The notes below the pieces were generated by a model. That model worked only from the letters and a program-made list of their open reading frames with translations, was not told where the DNA came from and searched no databases. The position numbers and the translations under genes were made by a program. From Adiantum capillus-veneris (Eukaryota; Streptophyta; Polypodiopsida; Polypodiales; Pteridaceae), in the NCBI GenBank assembly GCA_014529385.2, contig CM043944.1, forward strand, positions 72,781,884 to 72,845,883: a DNA stretch of 64,000 nucleotides, written 5' to 3'. Position 1 is the stretch's first letter, and every line of letters begins with the position of its first letter. Positions 24,070-35,623 of this stretch are shown here, one piece after another.

Positions 24070-25754
24070 TGTTGAGCTATATATAGAGATACTATATAAA
24101 TCTTGTCATCTCTACATCGATGATTCCCATGAAAACCATCACATAGTTAGTATACGATCACATAAAACGATCATAAAAGGACGTGAAGTATTTTATGACA
24201 AATTGCAACGAGATCAATAGCAACAAATTACAAGAACTAATGCCTAAAATTTCCAATCTAAATATGGCAGGGTCGAGGTGGCTACAGGGGAGTCCCTAGT
24301 GAGGACGAAGGTCGGAAATATCTGTGATTCAGTCCGAGTCTATTGCCTGCATCAAATCATCTACATACCACTATGAAGCGAACATAAAAGCAAAGAAAGC
24401 ACAAGCGAAGACGAGCACTAAATATGACTGAGTGCGAAAGAAGGTCAAGCCGTGACTTCCCGACCTCTTATAATGAAGAACAGCATAGCCAATCAAGAAA
24501 TGTGCTAAAGATGGCTCTTAGGACAGGCCGTTGTCTTGCTATCCTTCACAGCATTACGAGCCAGAGCAAATAGCAGGCAGCGCCGTCTCGCACACACACG
24601 AGCAAGTTGTGCTAAATCAGGGCATACATACTCTAAAAACAGCATCATATTTTATTTTAATGCTATTCTATCATGAACGTTGCAGACAGATTTTGTAAAA
24701 GTGTTTCTGTAGTCTCGTCTACGTCTCCATGCTGTTCACCATCTCCTAGTTTCTGCGCTTTTCTTTCTAACAACATGCGCGGTACCATGCACACTATTGC
24801 AGGCAGCCTACGGGATGGAATGTGACCATTCTGGTCGTTGCACACACACACCTGGTCGCTCATAAGGGTTGTCTGCTCAGACTGCAGCAGCTACCCAGAT
24901 CGAAGTTCTATGAGCTACAGAGGTTAAAAGACGTAGCGCTAATTATAGCAGAGTCTATTACAGGGTAGCGCGAAAGAAGCTATAAAAATAACTTTATATT
25001 ATTTTTTTTTAAAAGCATGCCAGCTAGGATTAGCTGGAGTTACTTGCTCGTCACACCCCCAATCGGCCATAGCCGTGATTGTAGAGACAGCACGGTTCGT
25101 CGTGATTATACAGGCAGCACTATCTAAACCTTTGTTTCCTGAACTAGCAAGCAGACAGGAGGTGCTGGTGCCTTAAGGCATTAAGAGCAAGCTGACGAGA
25201 GCAACAAGGCCAGCAAGAAGGCAGTGAAGGGCCGACATGCAAAACTATAACCAACCAGAATTCCAGAAAATTTTCAAAAACCGTTGCTTGTGATGTTTGG
25301 TAGAGTCCTAAAGTGCCATGCCATACACTCATACACTCATATTGTAGTCGCTACTCTTCTGTTCACACACCCTAAATGCATGCTAATTATCTAGAAACTT
25401 CATAGGGAGAACTGTAAGCCTATTCCATATGGCTTTTGTGATTAAATATCCATAGTCATAGCGTTGATTTACACTCAGTCTTGCAGTTTCACTTGCATCC
25501 AAGACGTCGATTGTGCTTGTCTCTAAACCATCAACACAACTGAACTAGCTTAAGAAAACAAAATCAAAAGAAAACTTATCTGTCATGTCTATGCTCTCCA
25601 TAGCTCTGATACCATGTTGAATCGGAGGGAGAGAGCGCATGTAGACGAGAGGAGAGAGAGAAGAGACCAACATGTATAAGCCCCAAAGTGTGTCTATTGA
25701 TCACACAAGATGTGTTTATATAGAGGGGACCAGAGTGCTATATATAGCTCAACA
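24070..25754. mobile_element. Element with inverted LTR-like ends and 5-bp target duplication
   Basis: The first 17 bases, TGTTGAGCTATATATAG, are the exact reverse complement of the last 17, and ATATG flanks both ends (24065-24069 and 25755-25759). The right end (25615-25754) is a complete LTR in minus orientation, followed inward by a perfect Met-tRNA primer-site complement (25603-25614). The left end is the start of the same LTR family in plus orientation, recognisable for about 45 bases with a deletion. The 1.4-kb interior has no coding frame; its part at 24640-24880 matches 38550-38800. Normal LTR elements have direct repeats, so this arrangement is unusual. Confidence 0.55.
25603..25754 (-). 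repeat. Primer site and LTR, minus orientation
   Basis: The LTR of 140 bases spans 25615-25754 and reads TGTTGAGC...GATTCAACA on the minus strand. The primer site TGGTATCAGAGC (25603-25614) follows it without a gap. Confidence 0.7.
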
Positions 25755-25759
25755 ATATG

Positions 25760-26094
25760 ATGTACGCATGCAAGCCATTATTTCTCCCTAGATTCGGGCG
25801 GTACTCGATCGGTAACGCGGCTAATTGAGTGTCATTTGTTAGAAGCATATGTTTTTGCATGAATCTGACGTTTCGTTAACCTGACGGTACGAACATCATA
25901 TAGTTTGTATGTGCATGTGCAGTTAGTCTTTTAAGTATTAAGTATATGAATACTTGGTCCGTAACGCGGTTGTGAAGAGTATTTCATATACAAATTTTTG
26001 AATTGTTTGATTTTGTTGTTTTTATGTGTCCATTGCAATTATGTACTAGCTAATCATATTCAAAAGAATTCTTTATTCATCAATTATACCATTA
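25760..26094. other. AT-rich spacer, no gene
   Basis: No coding or transposon signal is seen apart from the GTAACGCGG motifs noted at 23670-24069. Confidence 0.4.
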
Positions 26095-26402
26095 TTTTAA
26101 ATGCTACATTTTCATAAATTATATGCAGAAAAGTATTTTCACACAATTTACATGTTAAATATTCATTTTTATCTTTTTAAAGGATCTCAAGCATTATGGC
26201 CATTTTTAATGATTCATTTATATAAATTCTTTGTAAAAAAGAATCTGCACACAATTTGCATGTTAAATATTCTTTTGTATCTTTTTAAACAACATCAGTT
26301 ATCATCGCTATTTTGAATGCTACATTTACATAAATTCTATGTAAAAAAGTGTGTGAACACAATTTGCACGTTTGATATTTATTTCTATCTTTAAAAAGAG
26401 CA
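26095..26402. repeat. Three tandem 108-bp units
   Basis: An AATGxTxCATTT block starts at 26100, 26208 and 26316, exactly 108 bases apart. Each unit also shares a 'cacaattt.ca.gtt' block in its middle and an 'atctttttaaa' block towards its end. Identity between units is about three quarters by eye. The repeated 36-codon frame at 26101-26316 follows from the period being a multiple of three. Confidence 0.75.
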
Positions 26403-27232
26403 AGACACTCTTTGCAATTTCCTAGCCCGATTTGTATTTTTCCAATGTTTTAAATGAGCTAAAATAAAATTGACAATATATACATCATGATGCATGTATC
26501 TTCCAAGCGGCTTTGAATTGTTTCATATTTTTATTAACATGTTTTGTTAGATCTGAACAATTTTATTAGGAATGACATATTTATTATATTTTACTCGTGC
26601 AAACATACCATTTAAAGTCAAAATGATTATCAACCTAAATAAATATAATCTTGCTGAATGTTTGAAGGCTTTAAGTCGGTGTGTGCTTTGTTTGAAATAG
26701 TGTGTGCACACGATGAAAAATATAAGTTAAAAAAATTCACTATATGCTGAAATGTTCTAGATTGTTAACATGTATTGTTTGATCTGGATGAAGTTCTTAT
26801 AAACTACTTGGTTGATTTGTATTTTACAAGTGTAACAGATTTCAGTTTAAAGTGAAGATTGTTTTCAATTTTTATCAATATTTTTATGCACATTTCTTAA
26901 AGTCTTCAAGTCATGGTTGAGGGTTTGCCTCAAATAGTGTAAGAGTGTTAGTGTAGTGTGCAACCATGAATTTGTATTTGATATGTTATTTTTTATTGTC
27001 CAGTGAAAATATGAGGCCAAATCAAAAGAAAATTATTATGCGTGTCATTCAAAAAGAATCTATTTTGGTAATATCATCATGTGGCAGATGGTCGCATATA
27101 GCAGATTAGTAAAAGCAACTTCTTCATCAAAGACCTCACTAGCGCTATATGGGAGAACAGAGAGCGAAGTCTGCAAGGTGAAGGCCAATACGAGTTGCTC
27201 ATTCTAGTAGGTATTTGAGAATTTGACCCCCA
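26403..27232. other. AT-rich spacer, no gene
   Basis: No coding or transposon signal was recognised up to the CACTA-like end at 27233. Confidence 0.4.
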
Positions 27233-27369
27233 CACTACAACATAACATGAAGATATCGACGCATCATATATTGACGGCCATGCCTTTCCACGCATATATC
27301 GACGGAATTAGAGCACGTCGATATAGGCGTCAATATATGTGTCGCAATGAACGTCGCTATACGCGTGAA
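27233..27369 (+). mobile_element. Left end of a CACTA-like DNA transposon
   Basis: The end reads CACTACAACATAACATG and is followed by a dense set of short subterminal repeats built on TATATCGACG, in both orientations: about seven copies or near copies (tatattgacgg, cgtcgatata, cgtcaatata, cgtcgctata) within 130 bases. CACTA plus arrayed subterminal repeats is the known layout of plant CACTA elements. The series continues at 32965-33040, after the copia insertion. The other end (TAGTG) was not found. Confidence 0.6.
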
Positions 27370-27374
27370 AAGGC

Positions 27375-28090
27375 TGTTAAGTATGGAGCCTGATTTACCC
27401 TTGTAATTTTCTGTGGTAAAAGCGCACATTTGTAAGGCCCCCATTATGAGGAGAAGCCATAGTGCGTGAAGGAAAATCACTCACCCGAAACCAAAATTTT
27501 CAAGTGCAACTTTAGAGGCCTCGGGGGCAGAGGTCCCCGAGATTGTTTTTCGTCGGAATATTCCTTTTCGCCGGAATATTATGGCCGGACGGTGGTCGGA
27601 AAGTGGTTGGAAAACAACCGGTCAGTTGGCCGATGGCCGGTGGCCGAATTCAAAAGCGGACTTGTCTTCTCAAGGGCGGCCACACATGGGCGGATTGGAG
27701 GGTCCGATTTGGACTTATTCGCACAAGGGCGGCTACACATGGCTGTCTCTCATTAGAGAGGGCAGCCCTTTTGGCCTATGAAAGGAGGCCATTTCTACAC
27801 ACATTTCATAGTGCGAAGTTGATGCAACAAGGTGAGTGTGAGGTGGTGAGAGTGAAGCAAGGCGGGAGCTCCATTAAGGGTATAATCCCTTTGTAAACTA
27901 CTTCTTGTTTTGAAGTACTAAAGCCATTGAGTGGCTGCTTTCCCGTGGACGTAGCCAACATTGGGTGAACCACGTATATCGTGTGTACTCTCTCTCTCTC
28001 TCTACTCTATAATCTCGTGTATATAACTCTGTCTCTCTCCATTAAGTAATCTACTCAATTATCTATTTAGCTACGTCTTATTTCCGAACA
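27375..28090 (+). repeat. 5' LTR of the copia element
   Basis: 716 bases from TGTTAAG to CGAACA. A TATA-like or CT-rich promoter part ends with a short CT run (27988-28003). Compared with the 3' LTR it lacks part of a GGCCGGTGGCC minisatellite and a short stretch near 27500. Confidence 0.9.
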
Positions 28091-28092
28091 AC

Positions 28093-28104
28093 TGGTATCA
28101 GAGC
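28093..28104 (+). other. Primer-binding site of the copia element
   Basis: TGGTATCAGAGC, two bases after the 5' LTR, is the exact complement of the 3' end of initiator Met-tRNA. Confidence 0.9.
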
Positions 28105-28154
28105 AAGGTTTGCTCGTAGCTAAATTATCTCAAGGAAAGGATTCCTTGAATTGA

Positions 28155-31100
28155 GTGGGAGTTATGGCGGAGGAAGGGAAGCTCAAGATTGAGAAGTTCA
28201 ACGGCAAAAACTACCAACATTGGAAGATGCAGATTGAAGACTATCTCTACCAGAAGGACCTCTATTTGCCACTAGGCGGTCTTGCAAAGAAGCCCGCAAC
28301 GATGGCAGATGAAGCATGGATTGTCCTTGATCAAAAGTCCCTGGGAACAATCCGGTTAAGCTTGGCATCAACGGTGGCCTTCAATGTTTCAGAGATGAAG
28401 ACCACGGAGGACTTGATGAAGTCACTTGACGACTTCTACGAGAAACCATCGGCATCCAATAAGGTATTTCTTATGAAGCGCTTGTTCAATCTAAAGATGA
28501 CAGAGAATGGTTCAGTTGTAGAACACCTAAATGACTTTAACACAAACATAAGTTAACTTCGATCGGTGAAAATCAATTTCGATGACGAAGTGCGAGCTCT
28601 CCTTATACTATCATCTCTACCGGATAGTTGGGACAGCCTTGTGATGGCTATAAGTAATTCTATCTCTTGCTTAAATACTCTTAAGTTTGATGATGTTGTG
28701 GGTGTTCTCCTAAGCAAGGAAATGCGAAGGAGAAGCACAGGAGAATCATCAAGTGTTGCACTATCAGTGGAAACAAGAGGAAGGCTTAAGGAGAGGTTCA
28801 AAAACCAAAAGGGTCGTGATCGCTCAAGGCGGAGCAAGTCACGCACAAAGTCAGTTCTTGAATGTTGGAACTGCGGCAAGAAGGGCCACGTCAAGAAGGA
28901 TTGCTGGTCCAAGAAGAAGAATACCGAGACAGAGTCTCAAGACAACAAGCCAACATCGGAGGCCAATGTGGCAGGTAAAGTAGATCAAGATGCTCTAATT
29001 CTCTCCTTAGACAATGTGTCTAATTCCTGGATAGTAGATTCCGGGGATTCATTCCATGCGACACCACACAAGCAACATTTCCAAGACTACACCAAAGGTA
29101 ATTTTGGGTATGTATACTTGGGAGATGATGAAGCTTGTGAGATTGTGGACAAAGGTACAGTTTCTGTCAAAACTGCTAATGGAAATGAATGGAAGCTTAA
29201 AGATGTTAGGCATGTTCCTTCTCTTCGCAAAAATTTGATCTCTACAAGACAATTGGACAATGAAGGTCACAACATTGCATTCGGAAACAAATGGTGGAAG
29301 ATCTCAAAGGGATCTTTGGTGGTTGCCAAGGGTGAAAAAGTCGGTACACTTTACTTGTGTACTGTTAGCACGCAACCTTCAGCTTGTGCAGCAACTACAA
29401 AAGTTGACAGTGCGGTGTGGCACTACCGACTTGGGCATATGAGTGCCAAAGGAATGCAAATCCTTCAAACAAAGAAGCTTCTACCAGGTTTGAAAGAAGT
29501 GGACTTAGAGTTATGTGAAGATTGTGTTTATGGTAAACAAAAGAGGGTAAAATTTCAAAAATCAGGAAATGAAAGAAAAAATAAAAAACTTGAGTTGGTT
29601 CATTCTGATGTTTGGGGTCCTGCAAGTACACCATCACTTGGTGGCTCATTGTACTATGTAACATTCATAGAAGATTGGACTAGAAAAACATGGGTTTATG
29701 TCATGAAGAATAAATCCGATGTACTTTCCATATTTCAAAGGTGGAAAGCCTTTGTGGAGAATGAAACAGGTACCAAGGTTAAATGCCTTAGATCCGACGA
29801 TGGAGGTGAATATTGCAGCCAAGCTTTTGAAAGCTTTTGTGCTAGCAATGGCATTCGGAGGCAAACGACAACCCCAAGGACACCTCAACAAAATGGGATT
29901 TTGGAAAGGATGAATAGGACAATCATGAAACGAGCACGAATCATGCCGCTACATGCAGGCCTACCGCTTGAGCTTTGGGCGGAAGCTGTAAGTACGTCTG
30001 TGTACTTAATCAATCGGTCACCCTCAACGGCATTGGATGGGGGAGTTCCAGAAGAGGCATGGACAGGTAAACCGGTAAATTATGCATTTCTCAAAGTGTT
30101 TGGGTGTGAGGATTTCATGCACATAGATAGAAGCCTAAGATCAAAGTTAGATGCAAAGTCCAAAAAGTGTTTCTTCATTGGCTATAGAGAAGGAGACTTT
30201 GGGTATCGCCTATGGAATCCTGAAGATGGTAAAATCTTAAGGAGTAGGGATGTAATTTTTAACGAAAAAAATATGTACAAAGATTACTTGGAAAGAAAAC
30301 AAACAAAAGAAACAGGTGATAAGTACATGGAGCTTGAGGACGGTGAAGAATCAAGGACTGCAAACGGTGACAATGTGCAACAACGTCAACAAAATGAGGA
30401 GCCTCAACCTATTCCCCGAAGATCTACAAGAGCAAGTAGACCTCCAGAAAGATTTGTTCCTTCCTTCAACCATCTCTTGATCTCAGATTCTGGAGAGCCA
30501 GAATCATACGAAGAAGCTATGCAACATGAATCCAAAGAAGAATGGACGAAGAGCATGCAAGTGGAGATGGACTCACTACATCGCAACCAAACATGGGAGT
30601 TGGTTGAGTTGCCTAAAGGTAAGCGAGCACTTCAAAACAAATGGGTGTACAAGCTGAAGGAAGAAGAAGGTGGGAAGAAAAGGTAGAAGTCTAGGCTTGT
30701 GGTAAAAGGTTTTTCTCAAAAGAAAGGTATTGACTTCAATGAAATATTTTATCCTGTTGTAAAAATGAACTCAATTAGGCTTGTCTTAAGCCTTGTGGCT
30801 GCTCATGATCTAAATCTCGAGCAAATGGATGTAAATACGGCATTTCCTCACGGTGACTTAGAGGAGGAAATCTACATGCTTCAACCAAAGGGGTATGAAG
30901 TAAAAGGTAAGGAGAAAATGGTTTGCAGATTAAAGAAGATCTTGTATGGTTTAAATCAAGCATCAAGACAATGGTACTTGAAGTTTGATCGATGGATGTT
31001 GGATCATGGATTCACAAGATGCAACTCGGATCACTGCCTACACGGAGAATTTGGGAGATGGGAAATTCATCATCCTAATGTTGTATGTTGATGACATGTT

Positions 31101-32046
31101 GATTGCAAGTGCTAACATGCAGGACATCAAAGACCTAAAAGAGGAGCTGTCCAAATCTTTTTCAATGAAAGATTTAGGTGTTGCAAAGAGGATACTTGGT
31201 ATGAAAATATCAAGGGACAAGACGAAGAAGACAATAAAGCTATCTCAAGAAGATTACATCAAGAAGGTACTAGAAAGGTTTGCAATGCAAAATGCAAAAC
31301 CAGTTTCTACACCTTTGGCTGGTCATTTTAAACTAATGAAGGATATGTGTCCAAAGACACAAGAGGAGATTGTCTATATGTCTAAAGTTCCATATGCTGT
31401 AGCGGTAGGTTCTCTAATGTATGCTATGGTTTGGACAAGGCCAGACATTGCACATGCAGTGGGAGTTGTGAGTAGGTTCATGGACAACCCAGGTAAAGAG
31501 CATTGGAAAGCTGTGAAGTGGATACTTAGGTATCTAAAAGGGACAACAACAAATGCTTTGTATTTTGGAGGAACTGATATTTTTCTAGAAGGGTATGCTG
31601 ATGCAGATATGGCAGGTGACAAAGATACTCGAAGGAGCACTACTGGCTATGTGTTCACGGTTGGAGGCACAGCAGTAAGCTGGGCTTCAAAGCTGCAGAA
31701 AGTGGTTTCACTTTCTACCACGGAAGCAGAGTATGTAGCAATGACGGAGGCAAGCAAAGAAATTATGTGGCTTCACAGATTCTTAGAAGAGCTTGGATTC
31801 AAACAAGACAATTGTGTCTTGTACAGTGATAGCCAAAGCGCTATCCATCTTGCGAAGAACTCAGCCTTTCATTCAAGGACAAAGAACATTGAGGTGAGAT
31901 ATCACTTCATACGCACTCTTTTGGAAGAGGGACAACTAAAGCTAGAAAAGGTGCATACAAGTGAAAATCCTGCAGACATGTTTACAAAGGTGGTCAACAA
32001 GGAGAAGTTGAGCTTTTGCTCATCTTCAATCGGCATTCAAGGATAA
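28155..32046 (+). pseudogene. Copia gag-pol polyprotein, three lesions
   Basis: The frame opens at 28155 (or at the second ATG, 28164: MAEEGKLKIEKFNGKNYQHW, the copia gag start). Gag runs to a CCHC knuckle, CWNCGKKGHVKKDC (28863-28904). Protease has WIVDSGDSFHATP (29028-29066), where the usual DSGA is DSGD. Integrase follows with the GAG-pre-integrase block (VWHYRLGHMS), D in VHSDVWGP, D in RSDDGGEY and E in NGILERMNRT. RT carries YVDDM (31084-31098), and RNase H carries GYADADMAGD, STTEAEYVA and YSDSQSAIH. Lesions: TAA at 28554-28556 and TAG at 30684-30686, both in frame, and a two-base loss at 31037/31038 that shifts the last 353 codons. Few lesions mean recent loss of function. Confidence 0.9.
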
Positions 32047-32106
32047 GAAGTCATAATGGAAAGCAGTCACAGGTTTGGTTTGGAGATCAGTCTCCAAGTG
32101 GGAGAT

Positions 32107-32804
32107 TGTTAAGTATGGAGCCTGATTTACCCTTGTAATTTTCTGTGGTAAAAGCGCACATTTGTAAGGCCCCCATTATGAGGAGAAGCCATCGTGCGTG
32201 AAGGAAAATCACTCACCGGAAACCAAAATTTTCACGGACAAAAATTAGAGGCAACTTTAGAGGCCTCGAGGGCGGAGGTCCCCGAGACTTTTTTTCGTTG
32301 AAATATTCCTTTTCGCCGGAATATTATGGCCGGACGGCGGCCGGAAAGTGGTCAGAAAACAACCGGTCGGTTGGCCGGTGGCCGGTAGTCAATGGCCGAT
32401 GGCCGGTGGTCGGAAGTCAATGGCCGGTGGCCTGTGGTCGGAAGTCAATGGCCGGTGGCCGGTGGCCGAATTCAAAAGCGGACTTGTCTCTTCAAGGGCG
32501 GCCACACATGGGCGGATTGGAGGTCCGATTTGGACTTATTCGCACAAGGGTGGCTACACATGGTTGTCTCTCATTAGAGAGGGCAGCCCTTTTGGCCTAT
32601 ATAAGGAGGCCATTTCTACACACATTTCATAGTGCGAAGTTGATGCAACAAGGTGAGTGTGAGGTGGTGAGAGTGAAGCAAGGCGGGAGCTCCATTAAGG
32701 GTATAATCCCTTTGTAAACTACTTCTAGTTTTGAAGTACTAAAGTCATTGAGTGGCTGCTTTTCCGTGGGCGTAGCCCACATTGGGTGAACCACGTGTAT
32801 CGTG

Positions 32805-32875
<71 letters not shown>

Positions 32876-32959
32876 CTATAATCTCGTGTATATAAATCTG
32901 TTTCTCTCCATTATGTAATCTAATCAATTATCTATCTAGCTACGTCTTATTTCCTAACA
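32107..32959 (+). repeat. 3' LTR of the copia element
   Basis: 853 bases, 137 more than the 5' LTR. The excess comes mainly from a minisatellite at about 32369-32470 (units of 'gtcaatggccggtggcc' type, about four against one) and from the CT run at 32809-32872, which is 64 bases against 16. Confidence 0.9.
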
Positions 32960-32964
32960 AAGGC

Positions 32965-33070
32965 TTTATTTGCCACGCTTATATCGACGCAACCACCCAC
33001 GGTTATATCAACGCCGCTCATTGCGACGCTAAAAAATTTGGGGGAAAAAAGGGAAACCCGCACGCGTAGG
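32965..33070. mobile_element. CACTA-like subterminal region, continued after the copia insertion
   Basis: The TATATCGACG series resumes (cttatatcgacgc, gttatatcaacgcc, ttgcgacgc), followed by a TTTGGGGGAAAAAAGGG stretch. The target duplication of the copia element joins it to 27369. Confidence 0.6.
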
Positions 33071-33129
33071 GGGCATTTTTGCCTGCTGCGCACGGCTTTG
33101 CATTCCAAGTGTGCTCATCTTTTCAGCAT

Positions 33130-33930
33130 CCCTCACGAGGCCTTGGTAGAAGGTATGAGGGTTGGAGCAGGCTCCTTTCGTGTGTACACATTGTACACAT
33201 GAAAGGCATCTCTTTCTTTTCAGACCACATTACATACGTGGAAAAACGCTACAAGGGAGGAAGTGAGGTGAAATTTTATAGCTTTCAGACAGAGCAAGGA
33301 ATGAAAACGCTTCACCCCTCCATTGTAAGGTGCATTAGCTTTACCACCGAAGCTCCTTGGATCACAATATTCCCATACTACAATGGGAAGGTACCATGGG
33401 GGACATGATGTGCCGCTTACCATTCGCCCATGGATTGTTCAGATGACACATGCACAGGCTACAACACGGTTGCAGGTCATTGTTTGTAGAAAATCTTCAT
33501 GTACAAGAGATAGACACGATGCAGATCAAAGAAGTGATCGAGCAGATGCTAGCCATTTGTCACGTCTTAATCGACGGTGTTGCGGTTGCCCACTTTGTTG
33601 GGATAGTGCACAATGACCTGCACCCGTTCAAAATAATGTTGGACTTTACTCAGGCAAATAAACCCTGTGTTGACATCATTCATTGGGAGATGATCCTCAA
33701 AATGCTAGCTAAGTGCACATCAATTAATTATCTGTATCCAAGCTCATAGTCGGACTCTGCAGTTTTGGAGGCACAGAAAACAGGGGATGTAGAGATGGCT
33801 AAACGACCGTGGATTGCTCCTGAACTATACGATCCATGGTGCATAGATGCATACAAAATCGTGTGACATTTATGTATTGGGCTATCTATTCGACATGCTG
33901 ACAGATTTTTGTACTGCATCCATAAAAGTT
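33130..33930 (+). pseudogene. Decayed protein-kinase domain
   Basis: Kinase subdomains appear in order but in shifting frames: a glycine loop, VGAGSFRVYTLY (about 33158-33195); YVEKRYKGGSE with the ATP-binding Lys; EQGMKTLHPSIVRC with the helix-C Glu; PYYNG at the hinge; GIVHNDLHPFKIMLDF (33600-33647) as the catalytic loop, with His-Asn-Asp in place of His-Arg-Asp; RPWIAPELYDP (33808-33840) as the APE segment; and DIYVLGYLFDMLTDF for the following helix. At least three frame changes and stops make it non-functional. It starts about 60 bases after the CACTA-like subterminal repeats, which suggests a captured host gene; an unrelated host pseudogene is also possible. The kinase subfamily is not recognised. 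Confidence 0.6.
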
Positions 33931-35623
33931 TTTCTCTCAAAAGAATTTTTTTATCACCCGGACCAAGATGTTATGAGGGCTATTCAAGTTAAGGTGTATT
34001 GTTAGATGAAGTGAACAAAGAAGAAAAGCATCTGACGTTTTGATATTTCTCAAAGAACATTTAAAGATAGACTCTAACCCTATCTAACATCTTCTTGTTG
34101 AACTTGCACCATCTTTTTATCCGATCTAGACATTTTTACGATATACATCTGTCTTGTCTAGGGTATTCTATTTTTATTGAAGTGTATTATCTGGTTTGGA
34201 GTGGTTCACCTCCTTGAATCAATTATCTTTAGTCATTTCAAAATATTCGTGTTATACAGGGTATTTCAAATTTGTCTTGTGGTTCAATTACCTCTGAGAA
34301 TTGTGATTTTGTTTAGTCTCATCAGTTGTGGTTTGTTTTCGTATGCTATGACGTCTTATGTAGTGGACGAGAAGTTGTTACCTTGTGCATATGTGAGACT
34401 TATGAATCGTGAGAATATATATTTGTCAATGATATTCAATATTTGTCTATTTGTCGATTGCAGCTCCAAGAGAAAATGGCCGATGAAGAACAAGTGATTG
34501 GCACCCAATCAATGTGTATGATGATAAAAAACAAGCGGATGTTAATTCATTTCAGTGCATGAAGTCTCTAGCACACGGTATGTCGGCACAACAAGCGCTC
34601 GCACTCCTCGACTACTCTCAAAATGGGCAAATCCAAACCACATGCAATCAAAAGAGATCAATAAATAAGTGACGAAGGACATGATCAAAACAATTGGCCA
34701 TGTGAGGATGCAGAGAATCACGAAATAAAGGTGGAAGGTTTTTGAAGTGCCTCCACAATGCGATCAAAGAAACACTAAAAGGATCTACTTGGAAGTTTAT
34801 GTCCACTCCATGCACAATGCTGATTGTGCATTATATTTTACAAAAATGTTATATGTTCACTTTTTGCAACAGCGACCGATAAAATTTTTGTCAAAGGAGA
34901 CAATTGCTGAAATTAACTCAAGATATCAGGGAGAGTTGTGTCACTTTAGCGCGAGATGAGCGGGCATTGATAGTGGAAGGAGTCGATCTACAGTTAAAGA
35001 CAGGAAAGGATATTTACACAAAACAGCTGGCAGAGAAAGATGCAGAAATAACACGGCTTTCTATAGCCACCCAGACTCTCCAACCCTCACAGGTTTGGAT
35101 GGAGAAGAAGCATTAACCGCTTCAGCTAGGACACTCACAATCTGACACAGTGAGTTAATCTTCCGCCTGTACAAGGGACGCACATCATCCACCTTGTCCT
35201 ACATCCAGGTTTGGTCCCCTTGTCTACTTCAGATGATCCTCATCTTCCCAATGTCCAATTTTCTACAAGAATTTTGATGGATGGAGTGGATATTATACAT
35301 TGACATATGGTCATTATTATCACTTTGTCTGATTCGTTTAATGAAAAATAGTAGCCGATATGCAATCTATTCACAAGGTATTCCATAAGAAATATATATT
35401 ATGTTTGGCATGGAAAATGAGCATAAATTCAAACAAGCCCACGAAGATACCCCTAGCACAATTAGAAATCTGTTTGGTGACCCAGATGATGCTTCATAGC
35501 AACACAATTGAGATCGACAAACTATGTATAATAGTGAATATGTAGCATTGTATATGATCAAAACACATTGAGTACAAGGTATTTTAAAATGATTTTTGAC
35601 ACAATCTTCATTCTACTCGCAAG
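33931..35623. other. Region without a recognised gene; possible exon scraps
   Basis: T-rich, intron-like DNA fills 34080-34460 and ends in TTGTCGATTGCAG at 34450-34462, an acceptor-like site. Some charged frames follow, such as LAEKDAEITRLSIATQTLQ (about 35020-35080), which looks like coiled coil. These could be later exons of the kinase-like gene, but nothing proves it. Confidence 0.35.

Larger units (their letters stand above)
27370..32964 (+). mobile_element. Copia element with both LTRs and 5-bp target duplication
   Basis: The element spans 27375-32959 (5585 bases), flanked by AAGGC at 27370-27374 and 32960-32964. Both LTRs begin TGTTAAGTATGG and end in AACA. The polypurine tract is CAAGTGGGAGAT before 32107. 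One reading frame runs through gag, protease, integrase, RT and RNase H, the copia order. It is inactive now: two in-frame stops and one frameshift. Gag and RT sequence resemble the Tork (Tnt1-like) lineage, which is an inference. It is nested in the CACTA-like element and so is younger. Confidence 0.9.

Noticed and set aside
26101-26316. 71-residue frame with an internal repeat
   Set aside because: The repeat in the protein follows from the 108-bp tandem units, whose period is a multiple of three; base composition is that of AT-rich spacer.
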